The notes beneath the pieces are model-generated. The model did no database searches, was not told where the DNA came from, and was given only the letters and a program-made list of their open reading frames with translations. From positions 62,001 through 126,000 of the forward strand of contig NZ_FNEG01000009.1 in the NCBI RefSeq assembly GCF_900100075.1: 64,000 nucleotides of DNA. The letters are read 5' to 3'. Numbering within the stretch: position 1 is the stretch's first letter; each line of letters begins with the position of its first letter. Both the position numbers and the translations under genes were made by a program. This document shows positions 36,301 to 44,052 of this stretch, piece by piece. The DNA is from Chryseobacterium jejuense (GTDB lineage Bacteria; Bacteroidota; Bacteroidia; Flavobacteriales; Weeksellaceae).

Positions 36301-36547
36301 CTTAAGTTCTGTAGAAATCAGAAGTGGAGAAGTAACAGCAGGAAAAACAATCTGTTATACGGGCGATAGCGGTAATGCAAAAGGAGTTCCTAACCCTCAT
36401 TTACACTTTGAAATTGGTAGTAATAAATATCCTGGACATAAAGAAGGTACAAAAAGCAGAACTAATCCCGCACTTTATGTAAATTTAAAACCTATAGATG
36501 AACCTAAACAAACACAAGTTAAAAATGACAGAACTAAAAGAAAGTAA
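33335..36547 (+). CDS. Putative injected cell-wall hydrolase: GH19-like plus M23 peptidase
   Basis: A 1070-residue protein without a signal peptide. In order: two Ig-like regions (about 1-100, 105-225); a Pro/Gln linker (about 233-290); two regions opening with DGT-x-TYTFGG (323-332, 511-520); a CPRC zinc-ribbon-like motif (619-622); a GH19 lysozyme/chitinase-like domain (about 655-860) with SETEF (likely catalytic E677) and YMGRGLIQLTGKYNY (760-774); and an M23 metallopeptidase domain (about 890-1050) with zinc ligands H912, D916 (NHQGLD) and H1024 (PHLHFE). The pair would cut both the glycan and peptide parts of peptidoglycan. Placement after a PAAR-like gene and before lipoproteins supports an injected antibacterial effector. 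Delivery is inference; the enzyme domains are clear. Confidence 0.85.
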   Translation: MSKQGIYKISGNTKPKVGEQVTYRIDEWYPATPLAKRNPAHVTWHLFKKVNGRFVPTNIKKVGVSSFTFNTNAYKDTFRVEAYLHNPEGRTPMALEVQPQPSDVPRINKVELKYIDDTPGTVFNFTEKLIAEAKCMNLEGQYLQFTLWEDDSRDSGHSNSNQSIENKRAKVINGTARAEFMLTKALMRKAMEGEADPQQLEFYVTVEYYSNRKHTTNNVNVNTPGELRPASGQPQQPQPSQPQQPQRPQPQQPQPQQPQPAPPPVQPEPDPQSAHGSAHNTQPPTPAAPGGVSPSTVNPVNIEELLDAYFAKKEYIKETGEEDGTHTYTFGGSKSGNKTSTAEEKNKVAKTILGKIKDSLKSQKKYTTLEVITAALTAEAYGKDTTNQKTVTFKTFKLGVDFKKVDSAPLDSKLYLVARTMLLDGKQVTISIKEKDGLIKGSPDAVLPVLEITEEQMEQKTPAGQAVPGTEKTVFTGTVKNNIVQIPIHLRPKSEEDLKQWRDKLSKGKEDGTYTYTFGGATNITNEAQKVSTAKIILENAQKGNAKNTKIANGKTSSEEEIKKALVIKNYQAGDTITFKLLKKVPEFLYLHAKAQGQRQHDKKFLNKDGAYFQIGNKCPRCESEFTFEQIKEVFPAAASNEPLAKLLIKELNDIRLEYEINTCRRKAHLITQMGSETEFRTLLEEIHGYSVSTLKSLFKYFRRHPNEAELYKGNTYELAIRAYGLRNVDHERDIVSCSVSRTTNCNDLGNETKQEGYTYMGRGLIQLTGKYNYTQINREFQKAFPGKGNLMTNPELLEQPKYAVMSGLSYWINNNLNKKADEGTSDDIVNSITRIINRNLDESHYVRRRNFFKKAATTFKVNECTPDEGGGNSTWHDPIAYSQRTYYNSESAHAEKNGAFGKVRNGGTTNHQGLDLFATPGTPAVACLNGTVVEIMESSSYGTILILEVEGDDLRAAKRNYTLQFTGEIENGEGFDVNASKYYLRYCHLSSVEIRSGEVTAGKTICYTGDSGNAKGVPNPHLHFEIGSNKYPGHKEGTKSRTNPALYVNLKPIDEPKQTQVKNDRTKRK

Positions 36548-37634
36548 CAAGCTAATACTACTCGCTTTTTTAATTTTCTTTGCCTTTTTTGGACAATGTA
36601 AGGAAAAAGTCAACGGGGATATTACCACTACAGATTTTAAATTTGAAGGCAGATTTATAACCAATGACGAAACCATTTTCAAATTGAATCAAACCACTAT
36701 AAAATTATTTTCTGACCAGCCTGATCATGTCGAAATATTAACCGATAATAAAGCTAATAAAATCGATATTACTGAAGCTAATCATTGTAATATGGATGCC
36801 GTAGGAGTCTCCGCTTATTTATATAGTAATTCGAATGATGCCAATCTTAAGATCATACTTATAGAAGATTATCAGGACATTCTTACGGGAAGTCTATATG
36901 CCGTTTTAGTTGATAAAGACAAACTTGTAAAAACATTCAGGTTTTGCGGTCCACAGTATCATTACGAAAAATATAGCATTAAGGATGTTCTCTCCATACA
37001 GAAAATAGCCCATCAGATTTCATTTACTTTTGATCCAAAAAAAATCGTATCAAAAAATAAAGAGCATATATTTAATTTCTCTTTAAATGCAAATCCATCT
37101 GATACTTCAGCTACAAAGAATAATGTTCAATCTCAAAAAGATACTCCAAAAGTTGTTACTTCCAGCGAAGTGGTGTTAGACAGTCTCGTATTTGATTTTA
37201 ACAATGATCAGATAAAAGATAAAGTTTTAATACGCGCCAATCCAAAAGAACAAGAAACGATGGGGGATGAATATTTTAATAATATTGATTCATATTATAG
37301 GACATTAGATATTCTTGTTGGTAAGAACAATGGGAAATACACTCAGATCAGCAGTAGTAAGAACATTATTCCTTGTTTAAGATGCAATGAACCCATGGAA
37401 GCTTATTCTGATTTCAAACGTATTGGCAAAAATTCTTTTTCAGTAGATGTAATCCAAAAAGCAGAAAGTTCTATTTATCAGTTAATATTTGAATGGAAAA
37501 AAGATAATTTTTATTTGGTTAAAATAGGAGTAAAAAGCTTCTATGATGAAAATACTAAGATTATTAAATTAAAACACAGTATCAACATCAACGAAGCAAT
37601 GACTAAAAATATTTCTGATTATATAAAACAATAA
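36525..37634 (+). CDS. Lipoprotein overlapping the effector; candidate immunity protein
   Basis: A 369-residue lipoprotein starting MTELKESNK at 36525 (a longer frame from 36498 lacks a better start). The hydrophobic run ends in a lipobox (FFGQC), then a mature domain. The C-terminal half has SLVFDFNNDQIKDKVLI (about residue 220), a DxNxDxxxD calcium-loop-like motif as in FG-GAP/XAC2610-type proteins; XAC2610 is known as an inhibitor of a lysozyme-like secreted effector. The gene overlaps the effector by 23 bases. Position, periplasmic/envelope location and this motif make it the best immunity candidate. Family assignment is tentative. Confidence 0.7.
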   Translation: MTELKESNKLILLAFLIFFAFFGQCKEKVNGDITTTDFKFEGRFITNDETIFKLNQTTIKLFSDQPDHVEILTDNKANKIDITEANHCNMDAVGVSAYLYSNSNDANLKIILIEDYQDILTGSLYAVLVDKDKLVKTFRFCGPQYHYEKYSIKDVLSIQKIAHQISFTFDPKKIVSKNKEHIFNFSLNANPSDTSATKNNVQSQKDTPKVVTSSEVVLDSLVFDFNNDQIKDKVLIRANPKEQETMGDEYFNNIDSYYRTLDILVGKNNGKYTQISSSKNIIPCLRCNEPMEAYSDFKRIGKNSFSVDVIQKAESSIYQLIFEWKKDNFYLVKIGVKSFYDENTKIIKLKHSININEAMTKNISDYIKQ

Positions 37635-37672
37635 CTAGTTTCTCTAAAGATAGACTCAAAATTTTGGAAACA

Positions 37673-38170
37673 ATGAGATTGACTTATTTAACTTTTATAT
37701 TGTCTTTGTTTGGCCTATTATTAAATTGTAATAATACCAAATTAAAAGAATCCGAGCAAAGCACCATTCCTTCGGATCTAAAAGGAACATGGGCAGTAAT
37801 TTGTAAAAATGAATTAACAGAACTTGAAATCAATAAAAACGAAGGGTATTTATCACTATATGATTTCAATGCTATTTACATCAATCTAAAGGTCGAAAAG
37901 GTATCCAACAAAAATGAATATCTTCTAAAGTATGCAAGTTTAGCCTCTCAGCAAGATTACTATAAGGAAAATTTGAGAATTGTGGATGAAGACATCTCAA
38001 AAGATAAGGTGATTGGAAAACTTATTCTGCAAAAAAATGGAAAAGCAGAGTTGCAATGGACCGGATTATATAACATGAAAAAACAAAAGCTGGAATTTGT
38101 AGGCAATGACTTCCTTCTCATAAAAGAAAACGGTGGTAAGACTCCCTTGATTCTTGAGCCATGTAAATAA
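37673..38170 (+). CDS. Lipoprotein of the effector cluster, function unknown
   Basis: A 165-residue lipoprotein (start at ATG 37673; an in-frame TTG at 37664 is less likely). The signal ends in LLLNC. The mature part (from NNTKLKE) has a GTWAVICKNELTELEI opening and regular beta-strand-like stretches, suggesting a lipocalin-like or small barrel domain. No recognised family. It follows the candidate immunity gene by 38 bases and precedes another lipoprotein by two. Confidence 0.72.
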   Translation: MRLTYLTFILSLFGLLLNCNNTKLKESEQSTIPSDLKGTWAVICKNELTELEINKNEGYLSLYDFNAIYINLKVEKVSNKNEYLLKYASLASQQDYYKENLRIVDEDISKDKVIGKLILQKNGKAELQWTGLYNMKKQKLEFVGNDFLLIKENGGKTPLILEPCK

Positions 38171-38172
38171 AA

Positions 38173-38628
38173 TTGAAAAATATCATTATCACCCAATTAC
38201 TGCTTATAACTCTTTTTTCCTGTAAGAAAGACAACCATAAAGCAATTGTTCAACCCACCGAAAATATAGGAGCTCCAGCTCAGAATAACCCAACAAAATC
38301 TATAGAAGCTCCGAATCATTGGAAAGGACATTATCATTTTGAAGCATCAAACAGGGATGAGATTAAAACGAGTTATGACATTATGATCAAGTCTCTAAAT
38401 GATATTTCAATCCAGATTAATGACGGTGGAGATAAAGAATCCTATTCTCATATACGGGCGGAAAAACTCAATGATGATAAAATAAAAATCATTTTCAACC
38501 CTTCTTTAGAGGATGAAATGGGAATTATTTACATCGAAAAATCAGATAATACTTATTTAATTTCTGGTTACCCAATCTATTTTATTAACCCTGGAAATAA
38601 TGAAATGCCTTTAATAAAGGAAAAATAA
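38173..38628 (+). CDS. Lipoprotein with TTG start, effector cluster
   Basis: A 151-residue lipoprotein. Translation must begin at TTG 38173, two bases after the preceding stop, because the signal peptide (KNIIITQLLLITLFSC) starts there. After a linker the domain opens with HWKGHYHFEASNRDEIKTSYDIMI, a lipocalin-like W-x-G-x-Y-x-F start, and continues in beta strands. Unknown family; another possible immunity or accessory factor. Confidence 0.72.
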   Translation: MKNIIITQLLLITLFSCKKDNHKAIVQPTENIGAPAQNNPTKSIEAPNHWKGHYHFEASNRDEIKTSYDIMIKSLNDISIQINDGGDKESYSHIRAEKLNDDKIKIIFNPSLEDEMGIIYIEKSDNTYLISGYPIYFINPGNNEMPLIKEK

Positions 38629-38641
38629 ATACTTTTGGTGT

Positions 38642-39298
38642 ATGATAAAAAATGTAGTAGCTGTATTAGCCATAATTTCATTAATGAGCTGTAGCTCTAA
38701 AGAAGTAAAAAAAGACAACCCGCCGAAAGCTGAAAAAACAATTATAAAAGATACTACAGCAAAACCTCAGCAAATTGTTGAAACTTCTTCTCAGGATCAA
38801 GAAGATCATTTAAAATATAATCAACTTGGATTAGCTGTAAAATCCGGAAACATTGAAGAAGCCGGAAAACTATTAAAAAACGGGGCTGATATTAACAATG
38901 CTGCAGAAGACGAATATTATGCTTATGGAGCTTTATATATTGCCATCAATGCAGGAAATGAAAAAATGGTAAAATTCCTTATAGATCATAAAGCAGATCT
39001 CAATACCCAGATCAATGAAGAAGGATATTCTCTTCTTATAGCAGCTATCAACTCCAAGAATGCAAATATTGTGAACCTATTGATACAATCCGGAACAAAA
39101 ATTGAAACATTTACCGATCCTGAAGGAAACAAAAAATTCATCCCTTTATTAGAAGCTGCTCAAAGCAATCAACCTGAAATAGTTAAATTATTGCTTGAAA
39201 AAGGAGCAGATCCACATGAAAAGACCTTTGAAGGCTTCTCTGCTTACCACTATGCCCAAGAGCATAATAAAAGTATCTTTAGTTTATTCAAAAAATAG
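38642..39298 (+). CDS. Ankyrin-repeat lipoprotein, effector cluster
   Basis: A 218-residue lipoprotein (lipobox SLMSC at about 13-17). A Lys/Pro/Gln linker precedes four ankyrin repeats (about 58-215) with characteristic LGLAVKSGNIEEAGKLLKNGADIN, ALYIAINAGNEKMVKFLIDHKADLN and EAAQSNQPEIVKLLLEKGADPH blocks. Ankyrin lipoproteins recur as periplasmic protective partners of secreted toxins in other bacteria (known example: AnkB-type periplasmic proteins), but here the role is inferred from position only. Confidence 0.82.
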   Translation: MIKNVVAVLAIISLMSCSSKEVKKDNPPKAEKTIIKDTTAKPQQIVETSSQDQEDHLKYNQLGLAVKSGNIEEAGKLLKNGADINNAAEDEYYAYGALYIAINAGNEKMVKFLIDHKADLNTQINEEGYSLLIAAINSKNANIVNLLIQSGTKIETFTDPEGNKKFIPLLEAAQSNQPEIVKLLLEKGADPHEKTFEGFSAYHYAQEHNKSIFSLFKK

Positions 39299-39312
39299 CC
39301 AATCCTCATCAT

Positions 39313-40224
39313 ATGACAACAAAAGCAATTCTAACATCTCTATTCATCATTTCTCTTTTATCCTCTTGTAAGAAGAAAACACTGGAACAAAAAATAGAAA
39401 GTCTTCCCCCGGCACAAACCACAGCTATAGCAACTCCTTCCAAAGAAACCATAGCAAATATGGAAAATAATTCCTTCACTCTAAGTTGTGGTGCAGGATG
39501 TGCAGCCACCTATACTGCTGAAGAAATTTCCCAGGATAAAACTTCCGTAAAAGTAAAGTTCAAAGTGGAAAACTATATAAACGACAAATTGGAGGAAACT
39601 AATGAAGAAACCTATCTTTTCTATTACAGCAATACAGGGGAAATTGATAAAATCATCAATCAGGAAACCAATAAGAACATTCTGGATGAATATATCCTCG
39701 ATGCACAGGAATCATTCAAAGAATTTGCAGCTTCACTGATTAAAAATAAGAAGGTTGAAATTCCACAGGTAAATGAACAAGGCAACTCAGCAAATACAAA
39801 ATACAGGATATCTGCTTTACCTTTCGATCATGAGGATTATTATTCTACATGTTATGTAAAATTTGATGAAAAAGAATGTGCAAATAGATATCCAAAGTAC
39901 TCTTATCCTGAAAATAAAAATATTCTTGAGGAATATGGGATTAAAGATATTCCCACCAGCTTTTTCATGCTTCCCAAAATCAATAATGTACAACCTTTTA
40001 TTCTTGCCTATACAGATTCTGATATAGAAGGATACGATCTGATAGTGGCTGCAAAAAACAAAGTGATTTCATCGTTGCAGATTGCAGAATTTGATGGTGA
40101 AACCGTCAATGACTTCATCATTACCAAAAATTTTGAGATTGAACTCTATACAAGAAAAAACACCACCGAAAAAAGAATATTGAAAAAGAAATATAGAATC
40201 CAACCGGATGGCAAGATTAAGTAA
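39313..40224 (+). CDS. Lipoprotein closing the effector cluster, function unknown
   Basis: A 303-residue lipoprotein (lipobox LLSSC at about 15-19). The mature protein contains a small Cys pair CGAGC (about 59-63), a beta-rich N-terminal part and a C-terminal beta region (about 200-300). I do not recognise a family. It starts 14 bases after the ankyrin gene and is the last of five consecutive lipoproteins; then 225 bases without a gene or clear terminator. Confidence 0.72.
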   Translation: MTTKAILTSLFIISLLSSCKKKTLEQKIESLPPAQTTAIATPSKETIANMENNSFTLSCGAGCAATYTAEEISQDKTSVKVKFKVENYINDKLEETNEETYLFYYSNTGEIDKIINQETNKNILDEYILDAQESFKEFAASLIKNKKVEIPQVNEQGNSANTKYRISALPFDHEDYYSTCYVKFDEKECANRYPKYSYPENKNILEEYGIKDIPTSFFMLPKINNVQPFILAYTDSDIEGYDLIVAAKNKVISSLQIAEFDGETVNDFIITKNFEIELYTRKNTTEKRILKKKYRIQPDGKIK

Positions 40225-40449
40225 GGCAACATACAGTAAAAAACGGTGTCATTTTATTCAATAATTCTTAAAAAGAGAAAATGACTGCTGATATTTTTAA
40301 AAAGTAAATCAGAACCATACAATGTTATATGCATTTTGATTATTTCTTCAAAAAAACAGAACAAAAGAAGTATAAAGAATCATTTTTACCAATCTAAAAC
40401 AGAGTTGGAAATAGTCTTTTTTTCATAACTTTACTCTAAATTTCAGCAG

Positions 40450-42768
40450 TTGGCCAATCTTTACAAAAAAGACTCTCCCTTTCAGGTTTATATATCATTC
40501 AAAAAATATTTGGATGTATTGGAGCATATCCGTTATAACGACCGCCTGGAATATAGGGTTAATTATGCTGAATCTTTAATTGAGAAGACGAAGAATTTTA
40601 AAGAGCTGAAAGAGGGCTTTCAGGACATCAGCCTTTTGGAAAAAAATGGTGACCTCATCAGATTACTTCTTGCTGACCTCTTCCCTACTGGCCTTACCCA
40701 TAATGAAATAAAAGCGGCTAGTATTCCTCTTTCCAACATCACCTTCAATTATACCGAAAGATTTAAAGGAATACTGAAAGATGCAGGAACAGACTTTGAG
40801 ATAGAGCTCAGAAATATTAGCGATAACGAATTTTATGTATTCTGTTGCTGCCTGATTCTGCAAGCTTATTTTAAAAAAGATATTAAAAGTACCATCCCTT
40901 TTTATTATGATATCCCCAATAAACAGGGAATCATGAAACATTATAAGATTACAGTAAATTCAGATTTTACTGAAATTTTTCCTACAGAAGACGCTAAAAT
41001 TCCTTCGGATGATATTCTGGATATGCTGTTGGAAAATCTGGATGATTTTAAACTGTGGAAAAAGTATTTTCCCTCTCAATCATGGATACTGAAAGGTTTT
41101 ACCATTATTTCTCTTGTGGACTGCACCTCTGAGGTAGCATTGTCTGATCTGAAATCAAGCATGATAGAAATTGATCCCGAAGATTTAAACCCTAATGAAA
41201 ACCTGACTGAGATCTTCAAATCTTATTTTGATGTAGCCGAACTCAACTTCGGGCTGATGACTTTCAATAAGAAAGAACAAAAGCTTGATAAGCTTCCTAT
41301 TTATGAAAGCGTATTAACAAATCATATCCTTGACTTCTGGATCAATACGTTTGATGAAGAAACCAGAATAAATACTTTCAACAACTTAAGTCATAATTCA
41401 AAACCCATTGTGGTTTCCAATGTGAATAAGCTGGATGAAAATGTCAGGCAGCTTCCATCTTTTAATATTTTAAAGGATAATAATGTCAATAGTTTCATGG
41501 TAATCCCTATCATGAAAGACAATGATCTGCTTGCGATCATGGAGTTCACCTCTCCTATTGCCGGTAGTTTTAATGGTTTAAAACTCAAAAAAATGGAGTT
41601 TTTCTCAGATATGATTCTTTTCTCTCTGAGCAGGTTCTATTTCGAAAAAAATTACCAGATAGAAGCAATCATCCAGCGTGAATACACTTCAATTCACGAT
41701 AGTGTAGTGTGGAAATTCAGAAATGAAGCAGAGAAATATTTTACAGCTTCATTGGGTAAAAAAATATATACTTTAAAGCAAATTTCCTTTAAAAATCTAA
41801 CTCCTTTATTTGGAGTATCTGATATTCGTTCTTCCTCTGAAAAGCGGTTTAACTTAATGCTTCAGGATCTCAACCAACAAATTGAGTGGCTTATTGATAT
41901 CCTGACATTAACGAATTCTGATTCGGAAAAATTTACACTGGCTCTTGATGTTTTTGAGAATGAACTAAACAATGAAATCAAAGCTGATACAGAACAACGT
42001 TTTCAGAGATTATTGAGAGAAGAAATTCATCCTTTTTTACAAGCCAAACTGGAAGTGAGATCATCCCGGGAGGTAAAAACAAAAATTAAGGATTATTTCT
42101 TACAGGTACTTTCCCAAACCGATCTGTTCTATAATCACAGAAAAAAACTGGACGATTCTATAACGCTTCTCAACAGAAAACTGGCAGACATGCTGGATGA
42201 AAACCAGATCAAAGCCCAGCAGATCTTTCCTCATTACTATGAAAGATTTAAATCTGATGGTGTAGAGCACAATCTATACATTGGCCATAATATTTCGCCG
42301 GAACTACATTATACTTCAAAAGTTGTACACAAATTAAGATACTGGCAGCTGAAGACCATCTGCAAAATGGAACTTGAGTTTCAATCCTTTAAACAGGACC
42401 TTCCCATTTCTTTGGATATTGCTTCCCTGATCTTTGTGTATAATGAAAAAATAGACATCCGCTTCCGAATGGATGAAAAGCGTTTTGATGTAGACGGAGC
42501 CTATAATTCCTACTACGAGATCATTAAAAAACGCCTAGATAAAGCTCACGTAAAAGATTCTTCAGAGCGAATTACTGCTCCCGGAAAAATTACCATCGTA
42601 TATTTCGGAATGGAAAATCAGAAAGAATATCTGGAATATATCACCAAGCTTCAAAAGAAAGGTATTCTGCAACATGATATAGAATTTCTAAAGGTAGAGG
42701 ATCTCCAGGGAATTACAGGATTGCTGGCATTGAGGGTTTCTATCAGCCAGGATGATACTGTAAATTAA
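40450..42768 (+). CDS. Large GAF-domain protein
   Basis: A 772-residue cytoplasmic protein starting at TTG 40450 (ANLYKKDSPFQVYISFKKYLD follows). A GAF-like sensory domain lies at about 255-400 (LNFGLMTFNKKEQ, then VIPIMKDNDLLAIMEFTSP). The rest is helical and not recognised; there is no histidine kinase, cyclase or phosphodiesterase output domain. Homologues with the same layout occur in Flavobacteria as GAF domain proteins. It is monocistronic and converges on the HD/PycTM-like gene. Confidence 0.8.
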   Translation: MANLYKKDSPFQVYISFKKYLDVLEHIRYNDRLEYRVNYAESLIEKTKNFKELKEGFQDISLLEKNGDLIRLLLADLFPTGLTHNEIKAASIPLSNITFNYTERFKGILKDAGTDFEIELRNISDNEFYVFCCCLILQAYFKKDIKSTIPFYYDIPNKQGIMKHYKITVNSDFTEIFPTEDAKIPSDDILDMLLENLDDFKLWKKYFPSQSWILKGFTIISLVDCTSEVALSDLKSSMIEIDPEDLNPNENLTEIFKSYFDVAELNFGLMTFNKKEQKLDKLPIYESVLTNHILDFWINTFDEETRINTFNNLSHNSKPIVVSNVNKLDENVRQLPSFNILKDNNVNSFMVIPIMKDNDLLAIMEFTSPIAGSFNGLKLKKMEFFSDMILFSLSRFYFEKNYQIEAIIQREYTSIHDSVVWKFRNEAEKYFTASLGKKIYTLKQISFKNLTPLFGVSDIRSSSEKRFNLMLQDLNQQIEWLIDILTLTNSDSEKFTLALDVFENELNNEIKADTEQRFQRLLREEIHPFLQAKLEVRSSREVKTKIKDYFLQVLSQTDLFYNHRKKLDDSITLLNRKLADMLDENQIKAQQIFPHYYERFKSDGVEHNLYIGHNISPELHYTSKVVHKLRYWQLKTICKMELEFQSFKQDLPISLDIASLIFVYNEKIDIRFRMDEKRFDVDGAYNSYYEIIKKRLDKAHVKDSSERITAPGKITIVYFGMENQKEYLEYITKLQKKGILQHDIEFLKVEDLQGITGLLALRVSISQDDTVN

Positions 42769-42785
42769 GATCTGTTTCTTACTTC

Positions 42786-42827
42786 AAAAAAAATAAAAAA
42801 AAATCAGCCAATATAAAAATTGACTGA
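42786..42827 (-). terminator. Terminator of the HD/PycTM-like gene
   Basis: A 9-bp stem with one mismatch (tcagccaat 42804-42812 with attgactga 42819-42827) is followed on the minus strand by an almost unbroken T-run (42786-42803). It lies between two convergent genes and may work in both directions. Confidence 0.8.
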
Positions 42828-42850
42828 AAATCATTATATTTTTCTTTTAA

Positions 42851-44026
42851 TTAAAGACTAAAGAAAGCAAATCCAAAAGACAGTACGGAAATAATAATTC
42901 CGGCCATAAATATTTTATAGGTTATGGATAAAAGTTTATACTTCCTGTCCAGAACCTTACCCAGATAATACAGATCTTTTACCATAGAATCATAAATATA
43001 ATCTCTGTCTTTAATCAGATCTCTCATCGCGTCCAGATAGTTATCAAACAACATTTGATTAAAGTTTCCGAAGAACAACAGGTTGACTTTCCTGTTGGCA
43101 ATATCCTGAGAGGTGAACGTTGTCTTCGTAACATTAGGTTTTGTAGACAATATTGCAAACACAATAGTCAATACGCTTGACAGCAACAATATGAAGCTCG
43201 GAAGAATAAGATGTGAATTTTTCGGAGCATCAAGTTTCGGAACCAATACGGAAAGACAAACCGAAATGATAACTGCATTTACAGACAAAAGAATATTCGC
43301 TTTACTGTCTGCAATATCACTCAGCCTTGTATGGTTGTTAAGTGTTACCCTGAATAAGGTATCCACACTTCTGTCTGATTTTTCTTTATCTTTTTTGTTA
43401 TCAGATTTAGTATCCGTATTCTCTTTTTTCTCTTCTTCTTTTCCCAGCTTCTTTTCGATCTTCTTGATATTTTTCTTTTTTAAAGGTTCCCAGTTTTCTT
43501 TGGCATAATCTGTATAAAAAGTATGCTTGTTTTTCAGCATATCCAGATTTCCGGCATTCCATTCTTCATTAGAAAAGCATCTTACATTGGTAAGCTCCCA
43601 TTCTTTTCTTAAAGCATCAGAAATATCATTGTAATCATGGCCGGCAAAATGACTGAAGTCTGCATCTTTTACAATTTTCTCCAGTAAGTTCTGAGGAACA
43701 TAGGCAATTTTAGTCGCCAGAATCAGTTTCTCCACATCTGAAATATAGCTTTCCGGATAATTTTCCTGATGAAGAAATTTTTTCATGATTTCCACTCCTC
43801 TTTCTTCATGATTCATCGCACATTCTATATATCCTGTATCATGAAACCATAAGGCCACAAGTACTTTTTCCTGATCCTCTTCAGAAACAGGGGTATGCTT
43901 CATAATCTCCTCGGCCTTATTGACTGTATAGGCAGTATGAATAAAATTATGATAAAAATATACTGAAGATAACTTATCTTTGAATAAGATTTCAACATAA
44001 TTTTTAGCGTTGTCTAGAATGCTCAT
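42851..44026 (-). CDS. HD-domain phosphohydrolase fused to Pycsar-effector-like membrane domain
   Basis: A 391-residue two-part protein. Residues 1-175 are an HD hydrolase fold with H26/H30 (YHNFIHT), H62-D63 (LWFHDTGY), and DADFSHF (121-127, D121), the residues that bind metal in HD enzymes. A charged Lys/Glu linker (about 180-220) leads to the C-terminal DUF5706/PycTM-like domain (about 222-391) with VTLNNHTRLSDIADSKANILLSVNAVI and helices at about 246-263, 273-293 and 370-390. PycTM proteins are membrane-damaging effectors of the cyclic pyrimidine (Pycsar) anti-phage system. No cyclase is beside it. Only 26 bases separate its ATG from the divergent metallophosphoesterase gene. Confidence 0.85.
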   Translation of the reverse strand: MSILDNAKNYVEILFKDKLSSVYFYHNFIHTAYTVNKAEEIMKHTPVSEEDQEKVLVALWFHDTGYIECAMNHEERGVEIMKKFLHQENYPESYISDVEKLILATKIAYVPQNLLEKIVKDADFSHFAGHDYNDISDALRKEWELTNVRCFSNEEWNAGNLDMLKNKHTFYTDYAKENWEPLKKKNIKKIEKKLGKEEEKKENTDTKSDNKKDKEKSDRSVDTLFRVTLNNHTRLSDIADSKANILLSVNAVIISVCLSVLVPKLDAPKNSHLILPSFILLLSSVLTIVFAILSTKPNVTKTTFTSQDIANRKVNLLFFGNFNQMLFDNYLDAMRDLIKDRDYIYDSMVKDLYYLGKVLDRKYKLLSITYKIFMAGIIISVLSFGFAFFSL

Positions 44027-44052
44027 TCCTGAATTTTTGTTAATGTAAATTT

